Part shown: positions 17,086-25,566 of the stretch, in pieces | Position numbering within the stretch: position 1 is the stretch's first letter | How the letters are laid out: every line of letters starts with the position of its first letter | Source of the DNA: JAPOKJ01 sp031421635 | GTDB taxonomy: Bacteria; Pseudomonadota; Gammaproteobacteria; Burkholderiales; Burkholderiaceae_E | Length of the DNA: 64,000 bases | Reading direction: 5' to 3' | Assembly: GCA_031421635.1 (NCBI GenBank) | Contig: JANOPA010000055.1 | Span: 81,451-145,450, forward strand | Program-made: the position numbers and the translations under genes | Notes under the pieces: generated by a model | The model's database searches: none | What the model saw: only the letters and a program-made list of their open reading frames with translations | Told to the model about the DNA's origin: nothing

Positions 17086-19536
17086 ATGCCGCAGTTCAAT
17101 GTAAAGAAAGTCGCCGTATTGGGCGCAGGTGTGATGGGCGCACAAATTGCCGCGCATTGCGTCAACGCAAAGGTGCCGGTCATCGTGTTTGACCTACCCG
17201 CTCAGGCCAAGGATGGCGAGCCCGCGCCAGACAAGAATGCCATTGTCTTGAAGGCCATAGAGGGTCTTAAGAAGCTCAGTCCGGCACCCTTGGGTCATGT
17301 CGATCTCGCCGCCTTCATTCAGCCTGCAAATTACGAAACAGATCTGGAGTTGCTCAAGAGCTGCGATCTCGTGATTGAGGCGATTGCCGAGCGCATGGAA
17401 TGGAAACATGACCTTTATAAAAAGGTGGCACCGTTTGTTGCACCCCATGCGATTTTCGCGACCAATACGTCGGGGCTGTCCATCTCCAAACTCTCTGAAG
17501 GCATGACCGATGCCGATTTGGCAGCGCGTTTTTGCGGGGTGCATTTCTTCAACCCGCCGCGCTACATGCATTTGGCTGAGCTTATTCCGACCGCTGCGAC
17601 CAGACCGGAGATTTTAAATCAGCTTGAAGACTTCTTGACGAGGGTCCTGGGAAAGGGTGTGATCCGCGCCAACGATACGCCCAACTTTATTGCCAATCGC
17701 GTAGGCATTTTCGGAATTCTCGCAACCATCATTGAAGCGCAGAAGTTCAATCTCCCGATTGATATTGTGGACGATCTCACGGGTGAAAAGATGGGCCGCG
17801 CAAAGTCTGCCACCTTCCGCACGGCCGACGTGGTTGGGCTGGATGTGATGGGCCATGTCATCAAGACCATGCAAGATAACTTGCGTGTGGACGGTGTGGC
17901 CAGTGCTCGCGACCCGTTCGCGGCACACTTCGCAACACCCGCGCCGATTGCCAAGCTTCTAGCTGCCGGTAGTTTGGGCCAAAAAACGGGAGCTGGTTTT
18001 TACAAGAAAGTGGGTCGCGATATTCTGCGACTCGACCTCGCAAGCGGCGAGTATGTGGTGGGAGGAGGTAAGGCCGATGAGACCGTGGCACGCATTCTCA
18101 AGAAAAAAAATCCGGCCGAACGCTTAAAGCTTTTGCGTGAATCAACCAACCCTCAAGCGCAGTTTGCCTGGGCGATTCTCAGAGATACGTTTCACTACAT
18201 TGCAGTGCATCTTGAAACGATTGCCGATAATGCACGCGACCTTGACCTGGCCATGCGCTTTGGATTTGGTCAGAAGCAGGGGCCGTTCGAATTGTGGCAG
18301 GGGGCCGGTTGGAGCCAGATCGCCGCCTGGGTGAATGAAGATATCGCGGCCGGTAAGGCGCTATGTAACACGCCCATACCAGCTTGGGTCACCGATGGGC
18401 GCGATGGTGTGCACAAAGCGGAAGGCTCTTGGAGCCCGAGCAAGAAAGCCTATGTGCCAGTATCAGACTTGCCAGTCTATGGGCGGCAAGTGTTCCGAGC
18501 CAGTGTGTTTGGACAAATTCCCCGAGACCCTGCCAACTTCGGCAGCACTCTGTTTGAGAACGAAGAAGCTCGTTTGTGGACCCTGTCTGAACGCGGCCTA
18601 GACGATGTTGTGATTCTGAGCCTGCATAGCAAAATGAATACCTTGGGCGCGGGCGTGGTTGAAGCCATCGCTAAGGGTGTCGCGCTGGCTGAGTCTAGCT
18701 ACAAAGGTTTGGTGGTGTGGAGTCCGGCTTCTCTCAGCGGTGGCGCATTTTCTGCAGGTGCAAACCTGGAGGCCATGTTGCCCACCTTTATGAAGGGTGG
18801 CGCCAAGGCGATCGAGCCCGAGGAGAAGAAGCTTCAGGACGCGATGCTCGCTTTGCGCTACGCCAATGTTCCGACGGTTGCGGCCGTGAGTGGGCTGGCT
18901 TTGGGCGGCGGCTGCGAGCTCGCCGTGTACTGCAATAAACGCGTGGCCAATCTTGAAAGCTATGTAGGCCTGGTGGAGGTCGGTGTTGGTTTGATTCCTG
19001 GCGCTGGCGGCTTAGTCTACGGTGCTCGCCGGGCTGCGGAAGAACGCGCCGCCGCACCCGATACCCATCTCTTGCAGTTCTTGACCAAGTATTTCATGAA
19101 TGCGGCGACGGCCAGCGTGGCCAAGAGCGCGCTTGAGGCGCGTAAGATGGGTTACTTACTAGAGAGCGACCTGATCGTTTTTAACCCCCATGAGTTGCTC
19201 TACATTGCCGTGCGCGAAGCCAAGGCAATGCATGACGCGGGCTATCGTCCGCCGATGCGGGCGCTTTTCCCGGTCGCAGGCAGGCCGGGCATTGCCACCA
19301 TCATGGCGCAGCTCGTCAACATGCGTGACGGTGCTTTCATTACTGCTCACGATTTTCATTTGGGCAAGACCATTGCCGAAGTGATGTGTGGTGGTGAAAT
19401 TGAAGCCGGGACCTTGGTCAGCGAGGAGTACTTAATGACTCTGGAGCGCAAAGCGTTTTGTGGTTTGCTCACTCATCCAAAATCGCAAGAGCGAATTATG
19501 GGCATGATGCAAACGGGTAAGCCGGTGCGTAATTGA
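17086..19536 (+). CDS. 3-hydroxyacyl-CoA dehydrogenase/enoyl-CoA hydratase fusion (FadB/FadN-like)
   Basis: An 816-residue bifunctional beta-oxidation enzyme. The order is dehydrogenase first: the NAD-binding start KVAVLGAGVMGAQIA, then FFNPPRYMHLAELIP and the C-terminal dehydrogenase domain with DVVGLDVMGHVIKTM. A crotonase domain follows in the last 300 residues, with FSAGANLEAML, GLALGGGCELAVYC and EVGVGLIPGAGG. Both hydratase Glu positions are present. This domain order matches FadN-type proteins and not E. coli FadB. It would turn 2-enoyl-CoA to 3-oxoacyl-CoA. It lies 45 bp before the thiolase gene, so the pair forms a working unit with the upstream dehydrogenase. Confidence 0.92.
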   Translation: MPQFNVKKVAVLGAGVMGAQIAAHCVNAKVPVIVFDLPAQAKDGEPAPDKNAIVLKAIEGLKKLSPAPLGHVDLAAFIQPANYETDLELLKSCDLVIEAIAERMEWKHDLYKKVAPFVAPHAIFATNTSGLSISKLSEGMTDADLAARFCGVHFFNPPRYMHLAELIPTAATRPEILNQLEDFLTRVLGKGVIRANDTPNFIANRVGIFGILATIIEAQKFNLPIDIVDDLTGEKMGRAKSATFRTADVVGLDVMGHVIKTMQDNLRVDGVASARDPFAAHFATPAPIAKLLAAGSLGQKTGAGFYKKVGRDILRLDLASGEYVVGGGKADETVARILKKKNPAERLKLLRESTNPQAQFAWAILRDTFHYIAVHLETIADNARDLDLAMRFGFGQKQGPFELWQGAGWSQIAAWVNEDIAAGKALCNTPIPAWVTDGRDGVHKAEGSWSPSKKAYVPVSDLPVYGRQVFRASVFGQIPRDPANFGSTLFENEEARLWTLSERGLDDVVILSLHSKMNTLGAGVVEAIAKGVALAESSYKGLVVWSPASLSGGAFSAGANLEAMLPTFMKGGAKAIEPEEKKLQDAMLALRYANVPTVAAVSGLALGGGCELAVYCNKRVANLESYVGLVEVGVGLIPGAGGLVYGARRAAEERAAAPDTHLLQFLTKYFMNAATASVAKSALEARKMGYLLESDLIVFNPHELLYIAVREAKAMHDAGYRPPMRALFPVAGRPGIATIMAQLVNMRDGAFITAHDFHLGKTIAEVMCGGEIEAGTLVSEEYLMTLERKAFCGLLTHPKSQERIMGMMQTGKPVRN

Positions 19537-19581
19537 ACGCACCGAATTGAGAGCATCGAAAAGAATTTCTAGGATTTTTCC

Positions 19582-20811
19582 ATGAGTAAACAAATTCAAG
19601 ACGCCTACATCGTGGCCGCGAGTCGCACGCCGATTGGTAAGGCGCCCAAGGGCATGTTCCGTAATATGCGCTCTGACGACCTGCTGGTTTTTGCACTGCG
19701 CTCTGCCTTGGCGCAGGTTCCCAATCTTGATCCGAAATTGATTGAAGATGCCATTGTGGGATGTGCAATTCCTGAAGGTGAGCAGGGCCTCAACATGGCC
19801 CGCCTTGGCGTACTTTTGGCGGGCCTTCCAAACTCCGTGGGCGGCATCACGGTGAATCGGTTTTGTGCTTCCGGCTTGAGTGCAGTGGCAATGGCTGCGG
19901 ATCGAATTCGCGTCGGAGAGGCCGATGTCATGATTGCCGCTGGTGCGGAATCTATGAGCATGGTGCCGATGATGGGCAACAAACCCTCTATCAACATGCA
20001 TGTATTCGACAGTAACGAAAATATTGGCATTGCCTACGGCATGGGGATGACCGCTGAAAAAGTGGCGCTGCAATGGAAGGTCTCTCGCGAAGCTCAAGAC
20101 GAGTTTGCCTTGAGGTCGCATCAAAAGGCCGTCGCCGCACAATTGGCGGGTGGGTTCAATGACGAGATTTGCCCGGTGGATCTGGTTGAGAAATTTCCGG
20201 ATCTTGCTAGTGGCGAGATCGTGGTTAAGAACCGCAAGATTTCCCAAGATGAAGGGCCTCGCGCCGAGTCCACTCTGGAAGCCCTATCGAAGCTGCGGCC
20301 GGTGTTCGCTTCCCCGAAAGACGCGGCGGGTCGTCCAACGGGCATGGGATCCGTTACAGCGGGCAATAGCTCACAGACGTCGGATGGTGCCGGCGCACTG
20401 ATTTTGGTCAGCGAGAAAATTCTCAAACAATTCAGTCTTGTACCTTTGGCGAGGTTTGTATCTTTCGCAGTGCGAGGTGTCCCTCCCGAAATTATGGGTA
20501 TTGGTCCAAAAGAAGCCATTCCGGCCGCTCTGAAAAATGCCGGCCTCAAGCAAGACGATCTCGGTTGGATTGAATTGAACGAAGCCTTTGCGGCTCAAGC
20601 CCTAGCGGTGATTGGCGATCTTGGTTTAAACCCGGAGGTCGTGAACCCTATGGGTGGCGCGATTGCGCTCGGGCACCCTCTTGGAGCTACCGGGGCGATT
20701 CGTGCGGCCACCGTGGTCCATGCCCTGCGACGTAAGCAACTGAAGTACGGTATGGTCACGATGTGCGTGGGTACTGGTATGGGAGCTGCCGGAATTTTCG
20801 AGAGAATGTAA
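19582..20811 (+). CDS. Thiolase (acetyl-CoA C-acyltransferase)
   Basis: A 409-residue thiolase. The nucleophile is Cys95 in VNRFCASGLSAVA. The second half has NEAFAAQALAV, GGAIALGHPLGATGAIR and the second catalytic Cys in MCVGTGMGAAGIF. It would cleave 3-oxoacyl-CoA with CoA to release acetyl-CoA, closing the cycle begun by the acyl-CoA dehydrogenase and the FadB-like protein. It is 45 bp downstream of that gene and ends the operon; the next gene starts 93 bp on. Confidence 0.92.
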   Translation: MSKQIQDAYIVAASRTPIGKAPKGMFRNMRSDDLLVFALRSALAQVPNLDPKLIEDAIVGCAIPEGEQGLNMARLGVLLAGLPNSVGGITVNRFCASGLSAVAMAADRIRVGEADVMIAAGAESMSMVPMMGNKPSINMHVFDSNENIGIAYGMGMTAEKVALQWKVSREAQDEFALRSHQKAVAAQLAGGFNDEICPVDLVEKFPDLASGEIVVKNRKISQDEGPRAESTLEALSKLRPVFASPKDAAGRPTGMGSVTAGNSSQTSDGAGALILVSEKILKQFSLVPLARFVSFAVRGVPPEIMGIGPKEAIPAALKNAGLKQDDLGWIELNEAFAAQALAVIGDLGLNPEVVNPMGGAIALGHPLGATGAIRAATVVHALRRKQLKYGMVTMCVGTGMGAAGIFERM

Positions 20812-20904
20812 TTTAAGAGCCCGAGGCTCATTGGAGGCCGCATTCCGAAAGGCTCGAGTTCTCAGAATTTGCTTCTTGCCTTTGACAACGACTATCATTG
20901 GTAG

Positions 20905-23040
20905 GTGAACAAAAAATCTAGACGTGTCGAATCGGCAGCATTTTTGGTAGCGGCTCTCATCGCTTGCTCAACGCAGGCTTGGGCGGTCCGCCCCGAGTTT
21001 CAAAGCCCTCGCATCGTCGGGGGTGATTCGCCCATCTCAGTACTGGCGACAAGCCCGAAGCAACCTCAAAAAATTGAAGGCTTCGCGGGCACCGTGAGTG
21101 GATTGCTGTTGTATGGCATTAACGGTGATGCGCCTAGTTTGCGGCCCGCGACCTGGCGCACCGAGCCGGGAAAGACCTTGCAGTTCACTTTACAAAACGA
21201 TCTGCCGTGCATCCCGGCAGAGGCGGGTAAGTCCATGCGCCCTGACCAGACCAATATGCATGTGCACGGTCTAATGGTGTACGCCAATGATCGGGACCGG
21301 GACGGGCGCTACGGCGACTACTCAATGATGGTTCTTGAATCCTCTAATGCGATTGATCCTTTGCGCAAGCGTTATCGCTGTGGGTCAAGAGCCTCGCATG
21401 CTGTGACCAAGGCGAAGAGGGCCTATCCGCACGCCCATGAGTTTGGGAGCGCCAGTTTCAAAGTGACGCTACCCGCAGATCATCCGTATGGACTTTCTTG
21501 GTATCACCCTCATGTTCATGAAGTCACCGGATATCAGGTGGGCGGAGGGATGAGTGGCTTGATTGAGATTGGTGATGCTTGGAGTTATGCCTACGCCAAA
21601 TATTCCACCATGGATGATCGTCTGGCTAAAGAGCTTGACGTGCCCGAGGCCGAGCGCATGGGCGTGAGCAAAAAGCGATTGGATGAAGAGCAAGCCCTGC
21701 GGGCAGGCACTCGCCAAAAGCAGTTCTTGCTAAAAGATTTGCAATTGCAGCGAGCCTCGGCAAGATCAAATCAATACCGCTATAACCGCGCCTTTGTGCC
21801 CGACCTTTGTGGGCCCAAACCCAAAACCCAGGACGGCGTGTGTCACTCCAAGAATGGGCGCGCGGCATGGTTGTTTACGGTCAACGGACAGGTGCTTCCG
21901 AGCCTTCAAGTTGATAGCGGTGAGCGTCACGTCTGGCGCATTGCCAATGTCGGAGCGACACTGTCCTATCGCCTACAGTTACGGGTGACTGCGCCGCAGG
22001 CCTCGGCCGGAACCATTCTGCCGCTTCAAGTGTTGGGTGGTGACGGCGTCGCCTTTCATCAATCGAAGTCCAGTGCCAACCTTCAAAGCGATTTTGTATT
22101 GCTGCCAAGTGCCCGAATCGATCTGGCTGTGGATCCGATGCAAATTTGTCGCAAACTTAAGAGATTTCCCGAACAAGCCGGTTTGGTCTGCACGATGGAG
22201 GATGTTCAAGCCGTGCTTGAAACCACGGGTCCAAACTTGGGTGCAGATCAATGGCCCGCGGCGCAGTTGGTGCAAATTAATATACAAGGGATTAAGTCGT
22301 ACCGCCCTGAACTCGACCCGGGTGCAATGGGTGTTTTTCTCGCCAAGTCAAGCGCGCTGCAAGCGATGACTGAACGGCCGCCGGTGCCTGCGGCCTGCAA
22401 TCAGGGCGTAAAAACCATTGCCGCAGATCAGTATCGCTTAATCGGCGTACTCAATGATGGCGCGCCCGGCAAGGAGCGCTTTGCGATGGCGACCCAAGGT
22501 CCGTACAGGCTGATGAATAACAAACCGAGCACTACTAAACTGGCGAAAAAGAAGTATTTGGCTTTCGATCCAGGGCGTTTGGATCTATGTATTTGGGCCG
22601 ACATCAACAATAAGTACTTTGAACATTGGGTCATCAAGAACGACTCTACAGAAGTTCATAACTTTCATTTGCATCAAGCGAAGTTCGAGGTGCTCGATCA
22701 TGATGACGGCAGGAAAGCCTTGGTGGCCTCACGTGCCAGTGGGGCGGGTGTCTTGCATGACAACTATCCCATTAATCCAGGGGGATGGATTATGCTCAAG
22801 ATAGCCTTTGATCGCCCTGAGCAGGCTGGGCGCTACATGTACCACTGCCATATCCTTGAACACGAAGACAAGGGCATGATGTCGATGATGCAAGTGGTCG
22901 ACGTAAGCGCCGTTCCCAGGGGCAACGCCGCGTTAAAAGCTTCGACCGGCCAGAGCGGCGGCCGGGATCAGAATATGGCCGCTTACATGGCCTCTGCTCC
23001 TCCCTGGATGCGAGACGCAGTCTGTCGCACCCCACGTTAA
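20905..23040 (+). CDS. Multicopper oxidase
   Basis: A 711-residue exported oxidase; the start is GTG with only a weak ribosome site. The signal peptide spans residues 1-27 (FLVAALIACSTQAWA). All four copper-binding motifs are present: H119-V-H121-G, H201-P-H203, H585-N-F-H588-L-H590 and the HCH-ILEH-EDKGM block with H647, Cys648, H649, H653 and Met658. So type 1, 2 and 3 sites should be complete. It is longer than CueO or CotA, with an insert of about 150 residues between cupredoxin domains that contains extra Cys residues. It may act as metal oxidase or laccase in the periplasm. It is alone: 93 bp after the thiolase gene and convergent with the RIO kinase gene. Confidence 0.88.
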   Translation: MNKKSRRVESAAFLVAALIACSTQAWAVRPEFQSPRIVGGDSPISVLATSPKQPQKIEGFAGTVSGLLLYGINGDAPSLRPATWRTEPGKTLQFTLQNDLPCIPAEAGKSMRPDQTNMHVHGLMVYANDRDRDGRYGDYSMMVLESSNAIDPLRKRYRCGSRASHAVTKAKRAYPHAHEFGSASFKVTLPADHPYGLSWYHPHVHEVTGYQVGGGMSGLIEIGDAWSYAYAKYSTMDDRLAKELDVPEAERMGVSKKRLDEEQALRAGTRQKQFLLKDLQLQRASARSNQYRYNRAFVPDLCGPKPKTQDGVCHSKNGRAAWLFTVNGQVLPSLQVDSGERHVWRIANVGATLSYRLQLRVTAPQASAGTILPLQVLGGDGVAFHQSKSSANLQSDFVLLPSARIDLAVDPMQICRKLKRFPEQAGLVCTMEDVQAVLETTGPNLGADQWPAAQLVQINIQGIKSYRPELDPGAMGVFLAKSSALQAMTERPPVPAACNQGVKTIAADQYRLIGVLNDGAPGKERFAMATQGPYRLMNNKPSTTKLAKKKYLAFDPGRLDLCIWADINNKYFEHWVIKNDSTEVHNFHLHQAKFEVLDHDDGRKALVASRASGAGVLHDNYPINPGGWIMLKIAFDRPEQAGRYMYHCHILEHEDKGMMSMMQVVDVSAVPRGNAALKASTGQSGGRDQNMAAYMASAPPWMRDAVCRTPR

Positions 23041-23109
23041 CAAGCGAGCATCACTCAGGCCCCAAAGCGCGCACGCGGGATTCCATGAAAACGCGCAGTC
23101 GCGTCAAAC

Positions 23110-23955
23110 CTAGTGGGTGCTCATCCTTAATCGCCTGGCGTTCTCTTCAAAACGTGCATCTTCGATCTCGTCCATCACGCCTCTCAAATCAACGGCGCCT
23201 TGAGCCTGGACGAAACGACCGGTGAGTGCTGCATCTGGGTGTAGCAAGCCATGCTGGTAGAACGCCCAGATTTCTTTGCCATAGTTGGTTTTGAGAATTT
23301 CAGGTGCAAAGCGCCCAAAAAATTCGCGCAGATTGGCGACGTCGCGTTCCAGCATGCGGCTTGCATGATTGTTTCCTGCCGCGTCCACAGCCTGCGGGAG
23401 ATCGATAATGACGGGTCCGTCTGCCGCGAGCAATATGTTGAACTCTGACAAATCGCCGTGGACAACCCCGGCGCACAGCATGCGCACCACTTCTTTGAGC
23501 AATTGACTGTGATAAGTGCGCGCCTGCTCGGGGCTGAACAACACGTCATTGAGGCGCGGGGCGGCGTCACCGTGCTCATCCGTGACTAACTCCATGAGCA
23601 AGATCCCATCGTAAAAATTAAACGGCTTGGGAACTCGCACCCCGGCAGCAGCGAGACGGTACAAGGCGTCTACTTCGGCGCTTTGCCAGGCCGATTCTTG
23701 CTGCTTACGGCCGAACTTTGTCCCCTTGGCAATGGCTCGCGCTTCCCTGGAGTTTTTAACCTTACGGTTTTCGGTGTAATCCACCGCCTGCCTGAAGCTA
23801 CGTTCTGTGGCGTCCTTATAGACCTTGGCGCAGATGGTTTCTTCGCCCCTGCGCACCACATAAACGGTAGCCTCTTTGCCACTCATGAGTTGCCGGGTCA
23901 CGGCGTCGATGAGGCCTTCTTCAATGAGGGCCTGAAGTCTTTTATTCGCTTTCAT
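23110..23955 (-). CDS. RIO-type serine protein kinase
   Basis: A 281-residue RIO kinase. The ATP loop is SGKEATVYVVRRG, the lysine is in ICAKVYKD, the catalytic loop is HGDLSEFN at 166-173 with Asp168, and the metal-binding Asp185 is in VIIDLPQAV. The family is archaeal and eukaryotic in origin but a bacterial branch is common in proteobacteria. Its role in bacteria is unknown, perhaps in ribosome biology or stress. Single gene, convergent with the multicopper oxidase gene (69-bp gap without a clear terminator) and upstream of no obvious partner. Confidence 0.9.
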   Translation of the reverse strand: MKANKRLQALIEEGLIDAVTRQLMSGKEATVYVVRRGEETICAKVYKDATERSFRQAVDYTENRKVKNSREARAIAKGTKFGRKQQESAWQSAEVDALYRLAAAGVRVPKPFNFYDGILLMELVTDEHGDAAPRLNDVLFSPEQARTYHSQLLKEVVRMLCAGVVHGDLSEFNILLAADGPVIIDLPQAVDAAGNNHASRMLERDVANLREFFGRFAPEILKTNYGKEIWAFYQHGLLHPDAALTGRFVQAQGAVDLRGVMDEIEDARFEENARRLRMSTH

Positions 23956-24004
23956 GGGCGCGATTGTGCTCTAGTTGCTCCAGCGGCACCAATATAGCAA
24001 AAAA

Positions 24005-25486
24005 TCACTGAGTAAATTCGGCGAATACCAGGCGATTTTCAGACAGTGGCCATGACCTAGTGACAATTCTTTCGCCGTTGAATTCTGCAATCACCGGTCG
24101 GTCGGCAACGGAAATTTTGAGTTTGGAGCTTGCCAAGCCGGGTACGCCAGGAAGAAGCCCCGGAGGAGGCGATTGCTGGTCAAGTGACATGATGTCGCGG
24201 CCGACGCCAAAGTAGCCTCTTGGGCGGTTCATGGTGACCACTGAAATTGCACCCTTGTCTGCGTCGGCGAGGCGTGCGGGTCGCATGTGTATGACTTGGC
24301 TCGAACGCGGAAACGGAGAGCGATAAATATGGTTAATGGCGAATCCTGGTGCTTCAATCACGAATTCATAAAAGGCGTCACTTTGGGCATTGAAGGGCCC
24401 CCAAGCCCCATCCACTCCCACGGTTTTTTGATGAACCGCTGCACCGATGCGGCTAGCGGTTTCGGCATGCACCTGAAAGACTGTGAGTTTTGTGCCAGGT
24501 AGTCCAAGGTTCGAAGGTTCGCCCACCGTGCCCGCCTGGTCGTGGAGGCCTAGAATTTTGCCGTTGAGAATGACTTGTGGTTCGATGACATAGCCAAGAT
24601 GAGCCGGTGCATAACCCGTCAGAAAGCGAAATGTTGCCGCAAAAGCATCGGGATGAAACGAGAGTTCGCGGTGATCCTTGCCGGGCAACACGAGGTTGGT
24701 TGCGCCTTTTAAGGCAGGACCCTCAAAAGTTACACCGGTTTCCAACTTCGGTTGTCCAATCCACTGACCTAGCGGCTGGGCGAACTTATCATTGCTGTCC
24801 GAGCGCAAAGTAAGAAAAGCGACCCCGGCCGTAACCTCAGCACCGTCTGAACCTTGGGGTGAGTTCAATTGGGTCAGGAAGGGTCCGCTGCCATTGAATT
24901 CGCTGTCAGGCCCGAAGCTGCCTGTCCAAACGCCGTGATTGGGTACGCCGCCGAGCACGGCCGCCACGACTTTGTCTTTTCGACCGCCGTTACGAATGTA
25001 ATTTCGAATGGCGTAGCCGCCGCGCGAGTTGCCGATCAGCACGACTTTTTTTGCACCGCTTAGCATCAGTTGACGATCAACCTCGCGACTAAGTTCTCGC
25101 ATTTGATCGGTCGTGCTTGAGCGACCGGCTTGCTCTTTGCCGTCTTCGCTGCGCGCTAAAGGCAGGGTCGAGTCAATGGCATGCAGCCGCTGCCTTGGCC
25201 AGCCGTTGCTTTCGAAGCGCCAAAGGGTCGTTTGCCATATGGAGGCGTTGTCGCCGTTGCCGTGTACGAAAATAACGGTGGGCAGATCCGAGCCCGCCCC
25301 GAAAAGTTGACTCAGTGGAGCTTGAGACGCGATGGCTACACTCTTGGTCACACCCGTCGGAGGCCCTGCGGATCCGATACCAGTGCTAAAACACGCCGTT
25401 AGGAAAGCGCCCGGAATAGCAATCAGCAAGGTGCTGGCGACCAGACCTAGAACTTGTACGGCGCTTCGACGTGATCGATGGGGCAT
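24005..25486 (-). CDS. Lipase-like alpha/beta hydrolase, predicted lipoprotein
   Basis: I chose the ATG at 25486, with GGAGG four bases upstream, giving 493 residues; another ATG lies 30 bp further up. The N-terminus HRSRRSAVQVLGLVASTLL ends in a lipobox LTAC with Cys32, so a lipoprotein is likely. The alpha/beta-hydrolase start is TVIFVHGNGDNASIW (oxyanion HG) and the nucleophile Ser154 is in IGNSRGGYA. The last 200 residues form an added beta-rich region that I cannot name. The substrate is unknown, perhaps an ester or lipid. Single gene, with 80 bp to the Mo-hydroxylase gene downstream in leftward sense upstream of it. Confidence 0.78.
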   Translation of the reverse strand: MPHRSRRSAVQVLGLVASTLLIAIPGAFLTACFSTGIGSAGPPTGVTKSVAIASQAPLSQLFGAGSDLPTVIFVHGNGDNASIWQTTLWRFESNGWPRQRLHAIDSTLPLARSEDGKEQAGRSSTTDQMRELSREVDRQLMLSGAKKVVLIGNSRGGYAIRNYIRNGGRKDKVVAAVLGGVPNHGVWTGSFGPDSEFNGSGPFLTQLNSPQGSDGAEVTAGVAFLTLRSDSNDKFAQPLGQWIGQPKLETGVTFEGPALKGATNLVLPGKDHRELSFHPDAFAATFRFLTGYAPAHLGYVIEPQVILNGKILGLHDQAGTVGEPSNLGLPGTKLTVFQVHAETASRIGAAVHQKTVGVDGAWGPFNAQSDAFYEFVIEAPGFAINHIYRSPFPRSSQVIHMRPARLADADKGAISVVTMNRPRGYFGVGRDIMSLDQQSPPPGLLPGVPGLASSKLKISVADRPVIAEFNGERIVTRSWPLSENRLVFAEFTQ

Positions 25487-25566
25487 CTTGCCTCCGTTGA
25501 TTGGTTTTGGATACATTGCTTTTGATGTCTTGCGAAGTATAGTTCCAAGGGCAGAGCTTCAGACCT

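Noticed and set aside
19432..20247. Minus-strand reading frame (271 residues) over the FadB-like and thiolase genes
   Set aside because: His-rich, no domain and fully antisense to conserved genes.
23110..23955. RIO kinase as a recent transfer from archaea
   Set aside because: A bacterial branch of RIO kinases is widespread in proteobacteria, and base use looks like that of the neighbours.
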